Shown here: positions 8,209-17,047 of the stretch, in pieces
Numbering within the stretch: position 1 is the first letter of the stretch
How the letters are laid out: each line of letters begins with the position of its first letter
Assembly (NCBI GenBank): GCA_023957245.1
Contig: JAMLHJ010000002.1
Span: 62,001-126,000 of the forward strand
DNA: 64,000 bases
DNA from: Chitinophagales bacterium
GTDB taxonomy: Bacteria > Bacteroidota > Bacteroidia > Chitinophagales > JADIYW01
Direction of reading: 5' to 3'
The notes under the pieces: generated by a model
The model's input: the letters and a program-made list of their open reading frames with translations, nothing else
What the model was told of the DNA's origin: nothing
Database searches by the model: none
Position numbers and translations under genes: made by a program

Positions 8209-9381
8209 TTATTTTGCAAAGTCTGCCCAAAAATTTAATTCCAAACTCAATCCTACAAATGGTCGAACAAATATTTTATCTGCATTAATAAATCCCGAAC
8301 CATCATCTTCTTTTCTTTCTAATACTACTGCTCCTGCATTGAATCTCAAAAATCTGAAAAATTTATACCCCAATGCTGCATAGAATGGTCGTTGTATGAT
8401 AGGCCCTTTTATTGTAGTTCCATCTTTATCTTTAAAGTTCAAAAGAAAAACTCCTGCGGAAATAGATGTATTGCTCCAAAATTTACTGCTGAAAGATTTT
8501 TTACCCAATGGAAAAGAAAGACCTACATAAGGAGCGTGTCCATAATTGAAATTATTAAGGTTACCATCAAACCAAGCACCTCCATATCCTGCATTGATAG
8601 CAACAATGTTTTTTTGCCTTTCGGTAGGGTGATCTGTAACCGTTTTGGTGTCAAATTGTACAAATATCTCTTGATTGAAATATTGTTCAATTTCAATATT
8701 GGCTTGTTGTACAAGTGCATCAATTTTATTGGATAGCGTACCTTCTAGAGATTGACTTTCTTCCTTTTTGATATTTTTTGCACGACTTCCTGTCACATCT
8801 CCCAAATCTGCCAATTGTTTATTGATAATATCTGAAAAGCCACTAAATTTTTCTTGATTACGTGTCCTGTAATTTTTTAAACCATCATTAATAATGCTGT
8901 TAATTTCTTTTTGGATTTCAGATGGAGCAAGCGTCAATTCAAGCTCTTTCCCAGTATTTCTAGTCGTAGCATTGAGATAGTTTTGAATACTTGCAACTAA
9001 GGATTTTTGAGTATAATCAGCTTCTTCAGAACTTATTAATCTATACAAACGAATATCGAAACTGTATTTTTCATTTTGACGAAGTGGCTTTTTTATTGAT
9101 AAATAGAATTGATTTCCATTATCCGATATATCTCTTATCCAATTGGTAGAATAATATTCTTTGTGGACACCTTTTTTATTGACTCCTTCATAAATCTCAA
9201 TTTCTACAAGTTGGACAGTCGTGTCTATGAATCCTGTAATTGTAAATCTTTCTTCAGAAGGAAGTGAGTAGTCATTGTCAAAAGTGTTTTTTTTCGCATC
9301 ATAGATAACATTCTTCACTTGTGCGGATATAGAGGTCCAACTCAATGAGAGAATAAATAATAGGCTAAGTAGTTTTTGCAT
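8209..9381 (-). CDS. Secreted/outer-membrane protein of unknown function
   Basis: A 390-residue protein with a clear signal peptide (LLFILSLSWTSISAQ). The middle part (about 130-240) is helical and charged. The last 130 residues look like an outer-membrane barrel: AINAGYGGAWFDG, PYVGLSFPLGKKSF, FYAALGYKFFRFLRFNAGAVV and a final aromatic-ended strand. I do not recognise a named family. It lies 6 bases upstream of the OmpA-like gene and is presumably co-transcribed with it, which suggests a shared envelope function. A possible -7 box (TACCTTTG on the minus strand, 9413-9420) lies 32 bases upstream of the ATG. Confidence 0.75.
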   Translation of the reverse strand: MQKLLSLLFILSLSWTSISAQVKNVIYDAKKNTFDNDYSLPSEERFTITGFIDTTVQLVEIEIYEGVNKKGVHKEYYSTNWIRDISDNGNQFYLSIKKPLRQNEKYSFDIRLYRLISSEEADYTQKSLVASIQNYLNATTRNTGKELELTLAPSEIQKEINSIINDGLKNYRTRNQEKFSGFSDIINKQLADLGDVTGSRAKNIKKEESQSLEGTLSNKIDALVQQANIEIEQYFNQEIFVQFDTKTVTDHPTERQKNIVAINAGYGGAWFDGNLNNFNYGHAPYVGLSFPLGKKSFSSKFWSNTSISAGVFLLNFKDKDGTTIKGPIIQRPFYAALGYKFFRFLRFNAGAVVLERKEDDGSGFINADKIFVRPFVGLSLELNFWADFAK

Positions 9382-9412
9382 ATAAAAATAATTTAAAATA
9401 AAATAAAAGGAA

Positions 9413-9420
9413 CAAAGGTA
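9413..9420 (-). promoter_or_regulatory. Putative -7 promoter box for 8209-9381
   Basis: Minus strand reads TACCTTTG, matching the Bacteroidota -7 consensus TAnnTTTG. No clear -33 box was seen. Confidence 0.45.
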
Positions 9421-9588
9421 ATATTAACATTAGATAACGTTTGTTTAGCTTTAATGTTTCAGTTTGTTTGTTACCCTTTTGTTGTTTGTTATAGATTTAA
9501 GGAGTAAAAGATTTTTAGACATAGTTTCTTTCATCATTACTAAAAAATGAAGCCATTTCTTTTTTCAAAAAAATACCTTGAGAAAGGT

Positions 9589-9596
9589 TAATTTTG
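9589..9596 (+). promoter_or_regulatory. Putative -7 promoter box for the transketolase genes
   Basis: TAATTTTG matches TAnnTTTG and lies 25 bases before the ATG at 9622. The upstream -33 region is only T-rich. Confidence 0.5.
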
Positions 9597-9621
9597 TAGT
9601 TGAAGTTCAAATAAGTCAAAA

Positions 9622-10464
9622 ATGGCAGATATACAAGAGTTGGAGCGCATTGCCTCTCAGGTGAGAAGAGATATTGTGCGAATGGTCGGAAAAGTGAAAA
9701 GTGGTCACCCTGGAGGTTCTTTGGGTTGCACAGATTTCTTAGTAGCTCTTTATTTTGATATCATGAAACACGATGCATCTTTTAATATGGATGGGAATGG
9801 AGAAGACATGTTCTTCTTATCTAATGGCCATATTTCGCCAGTGTTTTATAGTGTATTGGCAAGAAGTGGCTATTTCGATGCTAAAGAATTAGCGACTTTT
9901 AGATTTTTGAACACTCGTCTTCAAGGACACCCTACTACTCATGAAGGCTTGCCTGGTGTGCGGATTGCAAGTGGTTCATTGGGACAAGGTATTTCTGTTG
10001 CTTCAGGAGTGGCTTTGGCGAAAAAAATGAATAAAGACGATAGATGGGTTTTTGTTTTGACTGGAGATGGTGAATTGCAAGAAGGGCAAAATTGGGAAGC
10101 AATAATGTTTGCTGCTCATAATAAAATTGATAATCTCATATTGACTGTGGATTATAATAATGCGCAGATAGACGGTAGCGTAGATCAAGTGTTGACATTA
10201 GGAGATTTGAAAGCTAAGTTTCTTGCTTTTGGATGGCAGACGGTAGAGATGAATGGCAATAATATGCAAGAAGTAGTTGCTGGAATCAATCAAGCTAAAA
10301 CATTGTCCAAAAACGGCCAACCTGTTGTGATATTAATGAAAACAGAAATGGGTTATGGTGTTGATTATATGATGGGTACGCACAAATGGCATGGTAGTGC
10401 TCCGAATGCAGAGCAGGTTGAGAACGCACTATCCCAATTAGAGGAGACCTTGGGAGATTATTAA
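9622..10464 (+). CDS. Transketolase, N-terminal (thiamine diphosphate) subunit
   Basis: First half of a split transketolase, which moves two-carbon ketol units between pentose-phosphate sugars with thiamine diphosphate. The 280-residue protein carries the pyrophosphate-domain signatures GHPGGSLGCTDFL (28-40), LSNGHISP and the metal/cofactor motif GDGELQEGQNWEA (148-160), closing with NN at 179-180. The length equals the N-terminal domain only. The pyrimidine-binding and C-terminal domains are in the next gene, 31 bases downstream. Such two-gene transketolases are a known normal arrangement, not a frameshift: the two genes each have clean start and stop codons. Confidence 0.94.
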   Translation: MADIQELERIASQVRRDIVRMVGKVKSGHPGGSLGCTDFLVALYFDIMKHDASFNMDGNGEDMFFLSNGHISPVFYSVLARSGYFDAKELATFRFLNTRLQGHPTTHEGLPGVRIASGSLGQGISVASGVALAKKMNKDDRWVFVLTGDGELQEGQNWEAIMFAAHNKIDNLILTVDYNNAQIDGSVDQVLTLGDLKAKFLAFGWQTVEMNGNNMQEVVAGINQAKTLSKNGQPVVILMKTEMGYGVDYMMGTHKWHGSAPNAEQVENALSQLEETLGDY

Positions 10465-10495
10465 TTGATTATCCAAACAGATAAATTCAAAAGAA

Positions 10496-11461
10496 ATGTC
10501 ATTAAAAAATATCACATATACAGATAAGAAAGATACACGTTCAGGATTTGGACAAGGTATCTACGAAGCAGGTTTAGCCAATCCTAATGTAGTTACACTT
10601 TGTGCTGACTTGATAGGGTCTTTAAAACTAGAAAAATTTATTGAAGCATTCCCAGATAGATTTATTCAGGCAGGAATTGCTGAAGCCAATATGATAGGTG
10701 TCGCAGCTGGACTATCAATTGCTGGGAAAATTGCAGTGCCAACCACTTTTGCCAATTTTGGTACAAGCCGTGTTTACGACCAAATACGTCAATCTGTAGC
10801 ATACTCTGATAAAAATGTAAAAATTGCTTGTTCGCATGCTGGATTAACACTAGGTGAAGACGGTGCAACTCATCAAGTATTGGAAGATATTGGTATGATG
10901 AAAATGTTACCAGGTATGACAGTCGTTGTTCCTGCTGATTATAATCAGACAAGATTAGCGACAAAAGCGGTGGTAGAATGGCATGGCCCATGTTACTTGA
11001 GATTTGGTCGTCCAGTTTGGCCTATCTTTACTCCTAGCGAAGATGCTACTTTTCAAATCGGGAAAGCTCAATATCTTTCAGAAGGAACAGATGTTACGAT
11101 TATTGCATGTGGTCACATGGTATGGCAAGCAGTTGAAGCTGGAAAACAATTAGAAGAAGAAGGTTTTTCAGTTGAACTCATTAATATGCATACAATCAAA
11201 CCATTGGATACAGAAGCTATATTGAAATCTGTAGCAAAAACAGGTTGCGTTGTGACTGCTGAAGAACATCAATATAATGGTGGTCTTGGAGAGAGTGTTG
11301 CAAGAGTATTAGCTACTCATGCTCCAGCACCTCAAGAATTTGTTGCTGTGAATGATACTTTCGGTGAATCTGGAACGCCAGACCAATTACTAGAAAAATA
11401 TGGTTTGTCTCCAAAGGATATTGTTGCTGCAGCTAAAAAAGTCATCAGTAGAAAAAAATAG
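10496..11461 (+). CDS. Transketolase, C-terminal (pyrimidine-binding) subunit
   Basis: Second half of the split transketolase, 321 residues. It has the pyrimidine-domain features: DLIGSLKLEKF, the glutamate-bearing GIAEANMIGVAAGLS, TFANF and the HAGLTLGEDGATHQ segment. The transketolase C-terminal domain follows from about residue 190 (VTIIACGHMVWQAVEA, VEEH-type AEEHQYNGGLGE, GESGTPDQLLEKYGL). It works as a heterotetramer with the product of 9622-10464. It is the end of the operon, followed by a hairpin terminator at 11485. Confidence 0.94.
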   Translation: MSLKNITYTDKKDTRSGFGQGIYEAGLANPNVVTLCADLIGSLKLEKFIEAFPDRFIQAGIAEANMIGVAAGLSIAGKIAVPTTFANFGTSRVYDQIRQSVAYSDKNVKIACSHAGLTLGEDGATHQVLEDIGMMKMLPGMTVVVPADYNQTRLATKAVVEWHGPCYLRFGRPVWPIFTPSEDATFQIGKAQYLSEGTDVTIIACGHMVWQAVEAGKQLEEEGFSVELINMHTIKPLDTEAILKSVAKTGCVVTAEEHQYNGGLGESVARVLATHAPAPQEFVAVNDTFGESGTPDQLLEKYGLSPKDIVAAAKKVISRKK

Positions 11462-11484
11462 GATTGTTATTCAATTCATTTGAT

Positions 11485-11515
11485 ATAGGGGAAAACGATA
11501 GTTTTCCCTATTTTG
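11485..11515 (+). terminator. Terminator between convergent transketolase and hflX genes
   Basis: The arms ATAGGGGAAAAC (11485-11496) and GTTTTCCCTAT (11501-11511) pair with one bulged G and are followed by TTTT. A-runs on the other side could let it serve both convergent genes. Confidence 0.7.
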
Positions 11516-11580
11516 AATATATGGGTAGTTATGTTCTTGCAGAATTAGACTAGATTTCAACCAACTCCAAAAACAGCACA

Positions 11581-12762
11581 TTAATAAAAATGTGTCTTAT
11601 AAGGATATCTCTTATGATAGCTGTCTTGAACCAATAATACTAGTGTATTTCTAAAATCATCAATAGCTTCTCTTTCAGTAGCAGAGATAAATACACAAGG
11701 ACACTGAAACTGCTTACGCATACTTTTCTTAAATTCTTCTTCTAAACCATCTTTAACAGATTGTGGAAGATAAGGGTCAAAATGAAGTTCTCTGTATGCG
11801 TCCATCTTATTGAAGACCATCATGATGGGTACATTGATAACAGATAATTCAACTAAGGTTTGTTGTACAACTGCTATCTGATCTTGAAATTGTGGGTGGG
11901 AGGTGTCCACGACATGAAGAATAATATCAGATTCTTTTGCTTCATCTAAAGTAGATTTAAAACTTTCTACCAGATTATGAGGCAGTTTTCTAATAAAACC
12001 AACTGTATCAGATAATAGAAAAGGTACATTGTCAATAACGACTTTTCTGACAGTAGTATCTAATGTGGCAAAAAGTTTATTCTCTGCTAAGACATCAGAT
12101 TTACTCATGAGGTTCATGATAGTAGATTTCCCAACATTGGTATATCCCACCAATCCCACTCTAATCAGTTCTCCACGATTTTTGCGCCTTGTTTGGTCTT
12201 GCTTATCAAGTGCCTCCAACTCTTTTTTGAGTAGAGCTATCCTATCTTTAGCAACTCGGCGGTCTGTTTCTATTTCTTTTTCCCCAGGACCACGCATCCC
12301 AATTCCTCCTTTTTGCCTTTCAAGGTGAGTCCACAATCCTCTCAGCCTCGGGAGTAAATATTGCATCTGCGCCAAATCTACTTGTGCTTTGGCTTGTGCA
12401 GTCTTGGCTCTTTGTGCAAAAATATCTAAAATAAGGGCAGTCCTATCTAAGATTTTACATTTTAGTTCTTCCTCTAAATTCCTGATTTGCGAAGGAGTCA
12501 ATTCATCATCAAAAACGACTAAGTTGATTTCTGCAAATTCTATATAAGCTTTTATCTCATCTAGCTTTCCACTCCCTACAAATGTTTTGGTATCTGGATG
12601 ATCTAGTCTTTGTGTAAATCGTTTAAATGTAGTTGCACCAGCAGTTTCTACAAGAAATTGTAATTCATCTAAGTATTCATCTACCCTTGATACAGTCTCC
12701 TTATCTTTAATGACAGCTACAAGAATAGCTTTCTCTTCATAAATAGGGTTGGTTTCAAACAT
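11581..12762 (-). CDS. hflX: GTPase HflX
   Basis: Ribosome-associated GTPase that splits or rescues stalled 70S ribosomes under stress. The 393 residues hold the HflX N-terminal domain (DELTPSQIRNLEEEL near 86-100, and DRTALILDIFAQRAKT). The glycine-rich linker GGIGMRGPGEKEIETDRR (152-169) and a coiled coil follow. The GTPase domain has G1 GYTNVGKST (206-214), switch LDTTVR, G3 DTVGF (252-256) and G4 NKMD (318-321). All GTP-binding motifs are intact and the length is typical. It is convergent with the transketolase genes. Confidence 0.96.
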   Translation of the reverse strand: MFETNPIYEEKAILVAVIKDKETVSRVDEYLDELQFLVETAGATTFKRFTQRLDHPDTKTFVGSGKLDEIKAYIEFAEINLVVFDDELTPSQIRNLEEELKCKILDRTALILDIFAQRAKTAQAKAQVDLAQMQYLLPRLRGLWTHLERQKGGIGMRGPGEKEIETDRRVAKDRIALLKKELEALDKQDQTRRKNRGELIRVGLVGYTNVGKSTIMNLMSKSDVLAENKLFATLDTTVRKVVIDNVPFLLSDTVGFIRKLPHNLVESFKSTLDEAKESDIILHVVDTSHPQFQDQIAVVQQTLVELSVINVPIMMVFNKMDAYRELHFDPYLPQSVKDGLEEEFKKSMRKQFQCPCVFISATEREAIDDFRNTLVLLVQDSYHKRYPYKTHFY

Positions 12763-12813
12763 AGGCTAAAATTAATAATAATTAAATTGACGACAGAATA
12801 TTTCTATTGCTGA

Positions 12814-13824
12814 CTAGGGCTTATACTTTGAAGCATTTAAAAATTCTTGACCTGATTCTATTTTCATCAAATCTTCCAAAGAGGTGTTGGAATGTTTATC
12901 CATATATCTTTTTACAATCTGGTAGCCTACCCATCGACCTACTCTATCTGGCGCACCTTGAGGCATTCCCATAGTCGTGGGTCCATCATTGATAAATTTG
13001 GAATAATTGACATAAAGGCTATTGTAAAGCCATTCTCCATCTATGAAGAAAGACCATATTTCTTTTTCATTATCCTCGCACCATTTCCATTCTTGAGGGG
13101 TATAATAGAAAAAATCTCTTATCTCTCTTTTGGGCAATAGTTGATTGGAAATATAATATATCTTTCCATAATAGACCATCATATCCAACAATTTTGCACC
13201 TCGCTTCAAAGGTTCTTCTTTCATATCTTGTATCAGATTAAAAGCTGCATCAGTTGAAATATATTGAGGTTCTAATCTCCTGATAATAAAACCAGGCAAG
13301 CCTACAGATGGATAATAGATAAAATTGTGACCCAAATATAAGTCCAATCCTACTCCTAAATAGGGTTCAAAATAGAAACTCTTAGGCCCAAATTGAGATG
13401 TAAAAGTGACTAATTGAGGCATAGGCTTGTTAGGAAAGTAATGGTGGTATTTACTCAGCATACCATGAAGTTCTTTTTCGTACTTACCGAAATCTTTCAT
13501 CAACAATTGAACTGTGTCATTCAATGATACCATTTGAGGATGATGAATGAAATCGTCCATTATTTTTGTTGTATAATCTTGTGATTGGCTAGTATCGGCA
13601 ATTTCTAATACTGCTTGAAGATAAAATTTCATCAAGTCAGGATATTTCTTCTTTAATTGTTGAATTCCTTGTGCAGTTTCACCTTCTGGTATTTTATAAA
13701 GTTCTTGTTCCAATCTGATTGTTGGTGAAAAATCTTGTTTTTCTTTATCAAAAGAAGTACATTGTTCTGTAAAAAAAACAATACATAAAAGTATTCCTGA
13801 AATTTTTAGATATTTGCCTATCAT
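12814..13824 (-). CDS. gldB: Gliding motility lipoprotein GldB family
   Basis: A lipoprotein of the GldB family, which in gliding Bacteroidota is needed for motility and linked to type IX secretion; the exact role is unresolved. The signal sequence MIGKYLKISGILLCIVFF ends in a lipobox with Cys near residue 22. Family features include a YLGHNFIYYPSVGLPGF block, the KIYYISNQLLP segment, EKEIWSFFI and the C-terminal GAPDRVGRWVGYQIVKRYM. I chose the ATG at 13824 over an in-frame ATG at 13848. It gives a normal signal peptide, and the -7 box TATCTTTG lies between the two. Divergent from the barrel gene at 13852. Confidence 0.86.
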   Translation of the reverse strand: MIGKYLKISGILLCIVFFTEQCTSFDKEKQDFSPTIRLEQELYKIPEGETAQGIQQLKKKYPDLMKFYLQAVLEIADTSQSQDYTTKIMDDFIHHPQMVSLNDTVQLLMKDFGKYEKELHGMLSKYHHYFPNKPMPQLVTFTSQFGPKSFYFEPYLGVGLDLYLGHNFIYYPSVGLPGFIIRRLEPQYISTDAAFNLIQDMKEEPLKRGAKLLDMMVYYGKIYYISNQLLPKREIRDFFYYTPQEWKWCEDNEKEIWSFFIDGEWLYNSLYVNYSKFINDGPTTMGMPQGAPDRVGRWVGYQIVKRYMDKHSNTSLEDLMKIESGQEFLNASKYKP

Positions 13825-13832
13825 ATTATTTA

Positions 13833-13840
13833 CAAAGATA
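13833..13840 (-). promoter_or_regulatory. Putative -7 promoter box for gldB
   Basis: Minus strand TATCTTTG sits 8 bases upstream of the chosen ATG (13824). It lies inside the longer alternative reading frame, so it argues for the shorter start. Confidence 0.5.
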
Positions 13841-13851
13841 AAAGTCATAAC

Positions 13852-14577
13852 ATGAAAAAATCATTTTTAATTATCAGTTTACTATTCTTAAGTTTTTCTT
13901 TATTTGCTCAAGGAAATGTGAGATTTGGATTTACAACTTCTCCAGGAATTTCATTTTATTCAGGAGATAGTAAAGTTCAGGACACAAAAGGTGCAAGGTT
14001 TTCCTTTAATTATGGAGCAATTGTGGATTTTGTTTTAGATAATAATGAAAGATATGCTATCACAACAGGATTGACAATTGACATGAATGGTGGCAATATC
14101 TCAGCAACTCCTTTGACCAAAGAAGCAGGTTCTTATGCTAAATTGACAACAAAAAATCAATATCTAGAAATTCCAGTTGGGTTAAAATTGCGTTCCAATG
14201 AAACCTCTAGTAATCTTACATTTTACGGAACACTAGGAATTGTGAATGGATTCAGAATACGTTCAAGAGGAAAATATGAGTTTCATCAGATATTACCTGG
14301 TAATGCAAGAATGGAAGGTGAAGACTATGGAACAAATATTTCAGAGAAAAATATCAAAATAAAAGATCTTGCATTCTACCCAAGTACGATTAAAAAAGTA
14401 AACCCTTATCATTTATCTCTTCATTTTGAGGCAGGAACAGAATTTAGAGTATCTGACAATACTTCAATTATTGGGGGGCTATATTTCAGAAATGGATTTA
14501 CAAATGTGATAAAAGATGCTGATAATGACAGAATTGTTGCTAGAGGTCTTGGATTGAGAATAGCAGTCATGTTCTAA
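13852..14577 (+). CDS. Outer-membrane beta-barrel protein, PorT-like
   Basis: A 241-residue protein with a signal peptide (LLFLSFSLFAQ). The alternating strand pattern is typical of the Bacteroidota outer-membrane barrel family that includes PorT: RFGFTTSPGISFYSG, IVDFVLDNNERYAITTGLTI, YLEIPVGLKLRS, and a terminal LGLRIAVMF ending in Phe. PorT itself is a type IX secretion component. The neighbour GldB makes a link with that system attractive, but the family is broad and the assignment is general. It is divergent from gldB and followed by a terminator at 14600. Confidence 0.78.
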   Translation: MKKSFLIISLLFLSFSLFAQGNVRFGFTTSPGISFYSGDSKVQDTKGARFSFNYGAIVDFVLDNNERYAITTGLTIDMNGGNISATPLTKEAGSYAKLTTKNQYLEIPVGLKLRSNETSSNLTFYGTLGIVNGFRIRSRGKYEFHQILPGNARMEGEDYGTNISEKNIKIKDLAFYPSTIKKVNPYHLSLHFEAGTEFRVSDNTSIIGGLYFRNGFTNVIKDADNDRIVARGLGLRIAVMF

Positions 14578-14599
14578 TCTTATTGATAAAAATATTTTC

Positions 14600-14629
14600 A
14601 GCCGGTTGTTAATGACGATCGGCTTTTTT
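14600..14629 (+). terminator. Rho-independent terminator after the PorT-like gene
   Basis: AGCCG (14600-14604) pairs with CGGCT (14620-14624), followed by a run of six T. Confidence 0.75.
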
Positions 14630-14686
14630 ATTATCAATCAGCATGTTTTGTTATTTAGCTATTTTTTTCAAGAAATTAGCTAATTC

Positions 14687-14720
14687 CTAATCATAAAACT
14701 GCCAACTGACACCTAATCTC
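14687..14720. repeat. First copy of a 34-bp direct repeat (duplicated porin gene end)
   Basis: These 34 bases are identical to 15029-15062. The second copy is the last 11 codons of the porin gene (RLGVSWQFYD plus stop). The first copy therefore is a detached duplicate of that gene end, 342 bases away. Confidence 0.9.
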
Positions 14721-15028
14721 TATTAATGAAGAAGTTTAATAATTCAGTGGAAGTATAAAATCTCAAAAAATAGAGTTCCCTTAATTATCTGAATAGCTTT
14801 AAATAATAATCACTTCAACAATAAGCGTCTCGACTAAAAGCTGGGCAAGGTCGAAAAATGGCGGGAAAGGGAGGGCTTAAGCAGGGAGCGATTTTTTCGA
14901 CTTGATTCTTAGTTTCTTTCTCATCAAGGAGAAAGAAAGGAAAAGAAATCTTTATGAAAACTAGCTTCCTGAGTTACTATATTTATGCATTATTGAAGTG
15001 AGCTAAAAAGGGTAAATCAGAATTTAGG
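14721..15028. other. 308-bp non-coding insert with hairpins between two copies of a gene end
   Basis: No supportable gene is present. It contains an inverted pair CAAGGTCGAAAAAT (14846-14859) and ATTTTTTCGACTTG (14891-14904), and a 10-bp hairpin TTTCTTTCTC/GAGAAAGAAA (14913-14922 and 14929-14938) with a 6-base loop. The block sits exactly between the 34-bp repeats, which fits an inserted or duplicated non-coding element. Confidence 0.6.
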
Positions 15029-16912
15029 CTAATCATAAAACTGCCAACTGACACCTAATCTCAGTGTTCTCGGTGTTGCAGGGCTTTCAGGGTGTGTAAA
15101 ATATCCTTTCTTGCCAAACCATCCCTGATTGATATGTTGCATTTTCAAGAAGATTCTTGTTCTTTTGACTTGTAAATTGAAGAACACATCTAATAATGGA
15201 TAAAAGTTCAATTTTTCTTCATTTTGAAGATAATATTCCATTGTTGCTGGGTTATATGCATCTGCATAGTGATTATCAAAATAGGTCATTTCTATACCTA
15301 ATTGTGCATGAAGAGGTTTCTTTTTGATGTATGAACCTCTGTAATACCACTGACTTTGGATATAAAATTTAGGTTGATGAAGAATTTCTTGTTGATTTAC
15401 TATTTGATAGATGGCTTTATTTTTAAAGACAAAATTTTTCAGATAAAAATCTTTTGATGCAGATAATCTTAATACTTGAAGTGTTTTATTTAATTGAGCA
15501 GGAAGCATATCTGTGCCGAAGTACAAATAATTATGCACTATAAAATAATCCGCGCTAAGATGTATATGCCACTTAGGAACTCCTGCTTCTATTCCTGCCT
15601 GAATAATCGTCATTTTGTTAAAATCATTTACCCATTTGAAGTGATTTGAAGTATATCTATCCAATTTGATAGAAGGGCTCTGTCTATTGATTTTTGCAGT
15701 TGTAGCGATAAAAAATAAATTATTGGGTTGATATTTTAAATCAGCAGAAGTTAAAAAGTCACCACTATATTTGGGTGCTAAATCCACAGAGGCAAATAGC
15801 TTATAGTCAAATTTAGATGCTACCAAAGGGTTGTTCTGTAGGGATCCGAATAATTGCAATCCATGTCTTGTTTCTTTGATATCGTATTGTTGATACTTGC
15901 TTAAAATATATTTTATTCCACCTTTCCAAGAATATTTGAATGCAGAAGTGATGCTGTCTTCTGAATGTGCAGAATAATTATGAAAATAAATTTCATTTGT
16001 TAATGATCGACTTTGAATTTTATCTCTTGTAGAGTCATCTGAAAAATAGAAATGAGTAAAATATTCACTACCCATTTTTTCGTCATCTTTATATCCAATT
16101 TTTGAAGAAGAATATTCAAAATGGTGTGTCAATCCATATTTAGGAGTGATGCTATTTTTGACTGTAGAGTCTGAATTATTTACTTTGGGGCCAAAATAAA
16201 TGGTTTGGGTAAAAAATATTTTTTGTTGATTGTATTTATTTTCAGCAGAATTTAGCCAAACAGGAGCTGTAGATAAATCTTGAGAATAAGCTTTATTGGT
16301 GAAAATATCTTTCACTTTTACGCCACCATTTTCCTGAATTTTGGCTTGATTGAACACATAAGCAGAAAGCCAATTGTATCTATTAGATTTGCTTTTATAC
16401 CATTGTGAAATGGATAAATTATGCTCTCCACTTTTTTGATGAGCGTAAAAGCCTTGAGATACAGGTCGTTTATAATCTACCGCAAAATTAAAATTAGGTC
16501 TAATGTTTTGAGAATGACTAAATTCTACCAGAGATTCTTCTTTGGCTCCAAACACATATTTTGCAGAAGTAAATGGTGTTTTTGTATTGTAATATTTTAC
16601 ACTGTCTGTTTTAAGAAAATACTTTTCTATAGTTGAATATCCCAATTGATAGCCGATTGCATAAGTCGGATCAAAGAATAATGGTCGTGGAACATTTCCT
16701 AAGTTGGAAGAGATATAGGGAACGTCCCATTGCGACTTTGGGTCGTATTGATGAAAATTCTCTATTAAGGTATCTATTTTCTTGAGATTGAGGTCGCTAT
16801 ATGCATATCGTGTTTCGTATCTCAATATAGGATTGGGAGTAGTGATAACTGTCTGAGCATAGACAATTATCCCTTGATATAGCAATAAGATATACAAGAG
16901 TATTTTCTTCAC
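15029..16912 (-). CDS. Putative porin (DUF4289-like outer-membrane barrel)
   Basis: A 627-residue protein with a signal peptide (LLYILLLYQGIIVYAQ) and many amphipathic strands rich in Tyr, Phe and Trp. It matches the Bacteroidota 'putative porin' family. Features include an early RYETRYAYSDLNLKKIDT block, DPTYAIGYQLGYSTIEKY, SHSQNIRPNFNFAVDYKRP and a final RLGVSWQFYD strand. It probably forms a large outer-membrane channel; the substrate is unknown. Its last 31 coding bases plus stop are part of the 34-bp repeat whose second copy lies at 14687-14720. Confidence 0.82.
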   Translation of the reverse strand: MKKILLYILLLYQGIIVYAQTVITTPNPILRYETRYAYSDLNLKKIDTLIENFHQYDPKSQWDVPYISSNLGNVPRPLFFDPTYAIGYQLGYSTIEKYFLKTDSVKYYNTKTPFTSAKYVFGAKEESLVEFSHSQNIRPNFNFAVDYKRPVSQGFYAHQKSGEHNLSISQWYKSKSNRYNWLSAYVFNQAKIQENGGVKVKDIFTNKAYSQDLSTAPVWLNSAENKYNQQKIFFTQTIYFGPKVNNSDSTVKNSITPKYGLTHHFEYSSSKIGYKDDEKMGSEYFTHFYFSDDSTRDKIQSRSLTNEIYFHNYSAHSEDSITSAFKYSWKGGIKYILSKYQQYDIKETRHGLQLFGSLQNNPLVASKFDYKLFASVDLAPKYSGDFLTSADLKYQPNNLFFIATTAKINRQSPSIKLDRYTSNHFKWVNDFNKMTIIQAGIEAGVPKWHIHLSADYFIVHNYLYFGTDMLPAQLNKTLQVLRLSASKDFYLKNFVFKNKAIYQIVNQQEILHQPKFYIQSQWYYRGSYIKKKPLHAQLGIEMTYFDNHYADAYNPATMEYYLQNEEKLNFYPLLDVFFNLQVKRTRIFLKMQHINQGWFGKKGYFTHPESPATPRTLRLGVSWQFYD

Positions 16913-17047
16913 CGTTCAAAAATAGGGATAAAGCTGGATTTATTAAGATTGTCTATTATGAATATAAGGTTCAATTGTATCATTTTTTTTTTTGAATAAT
17001 TGATTTGCAATTAAGCTATTTCTAAAAACTATTATCTTCACAAGATT

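Noticed and set aside
9622-11461. Split transketolase as a frameshifted gene
   Set aside because: Both halves have their own start, stop and 31-base spacer and match the known two-subunit form.
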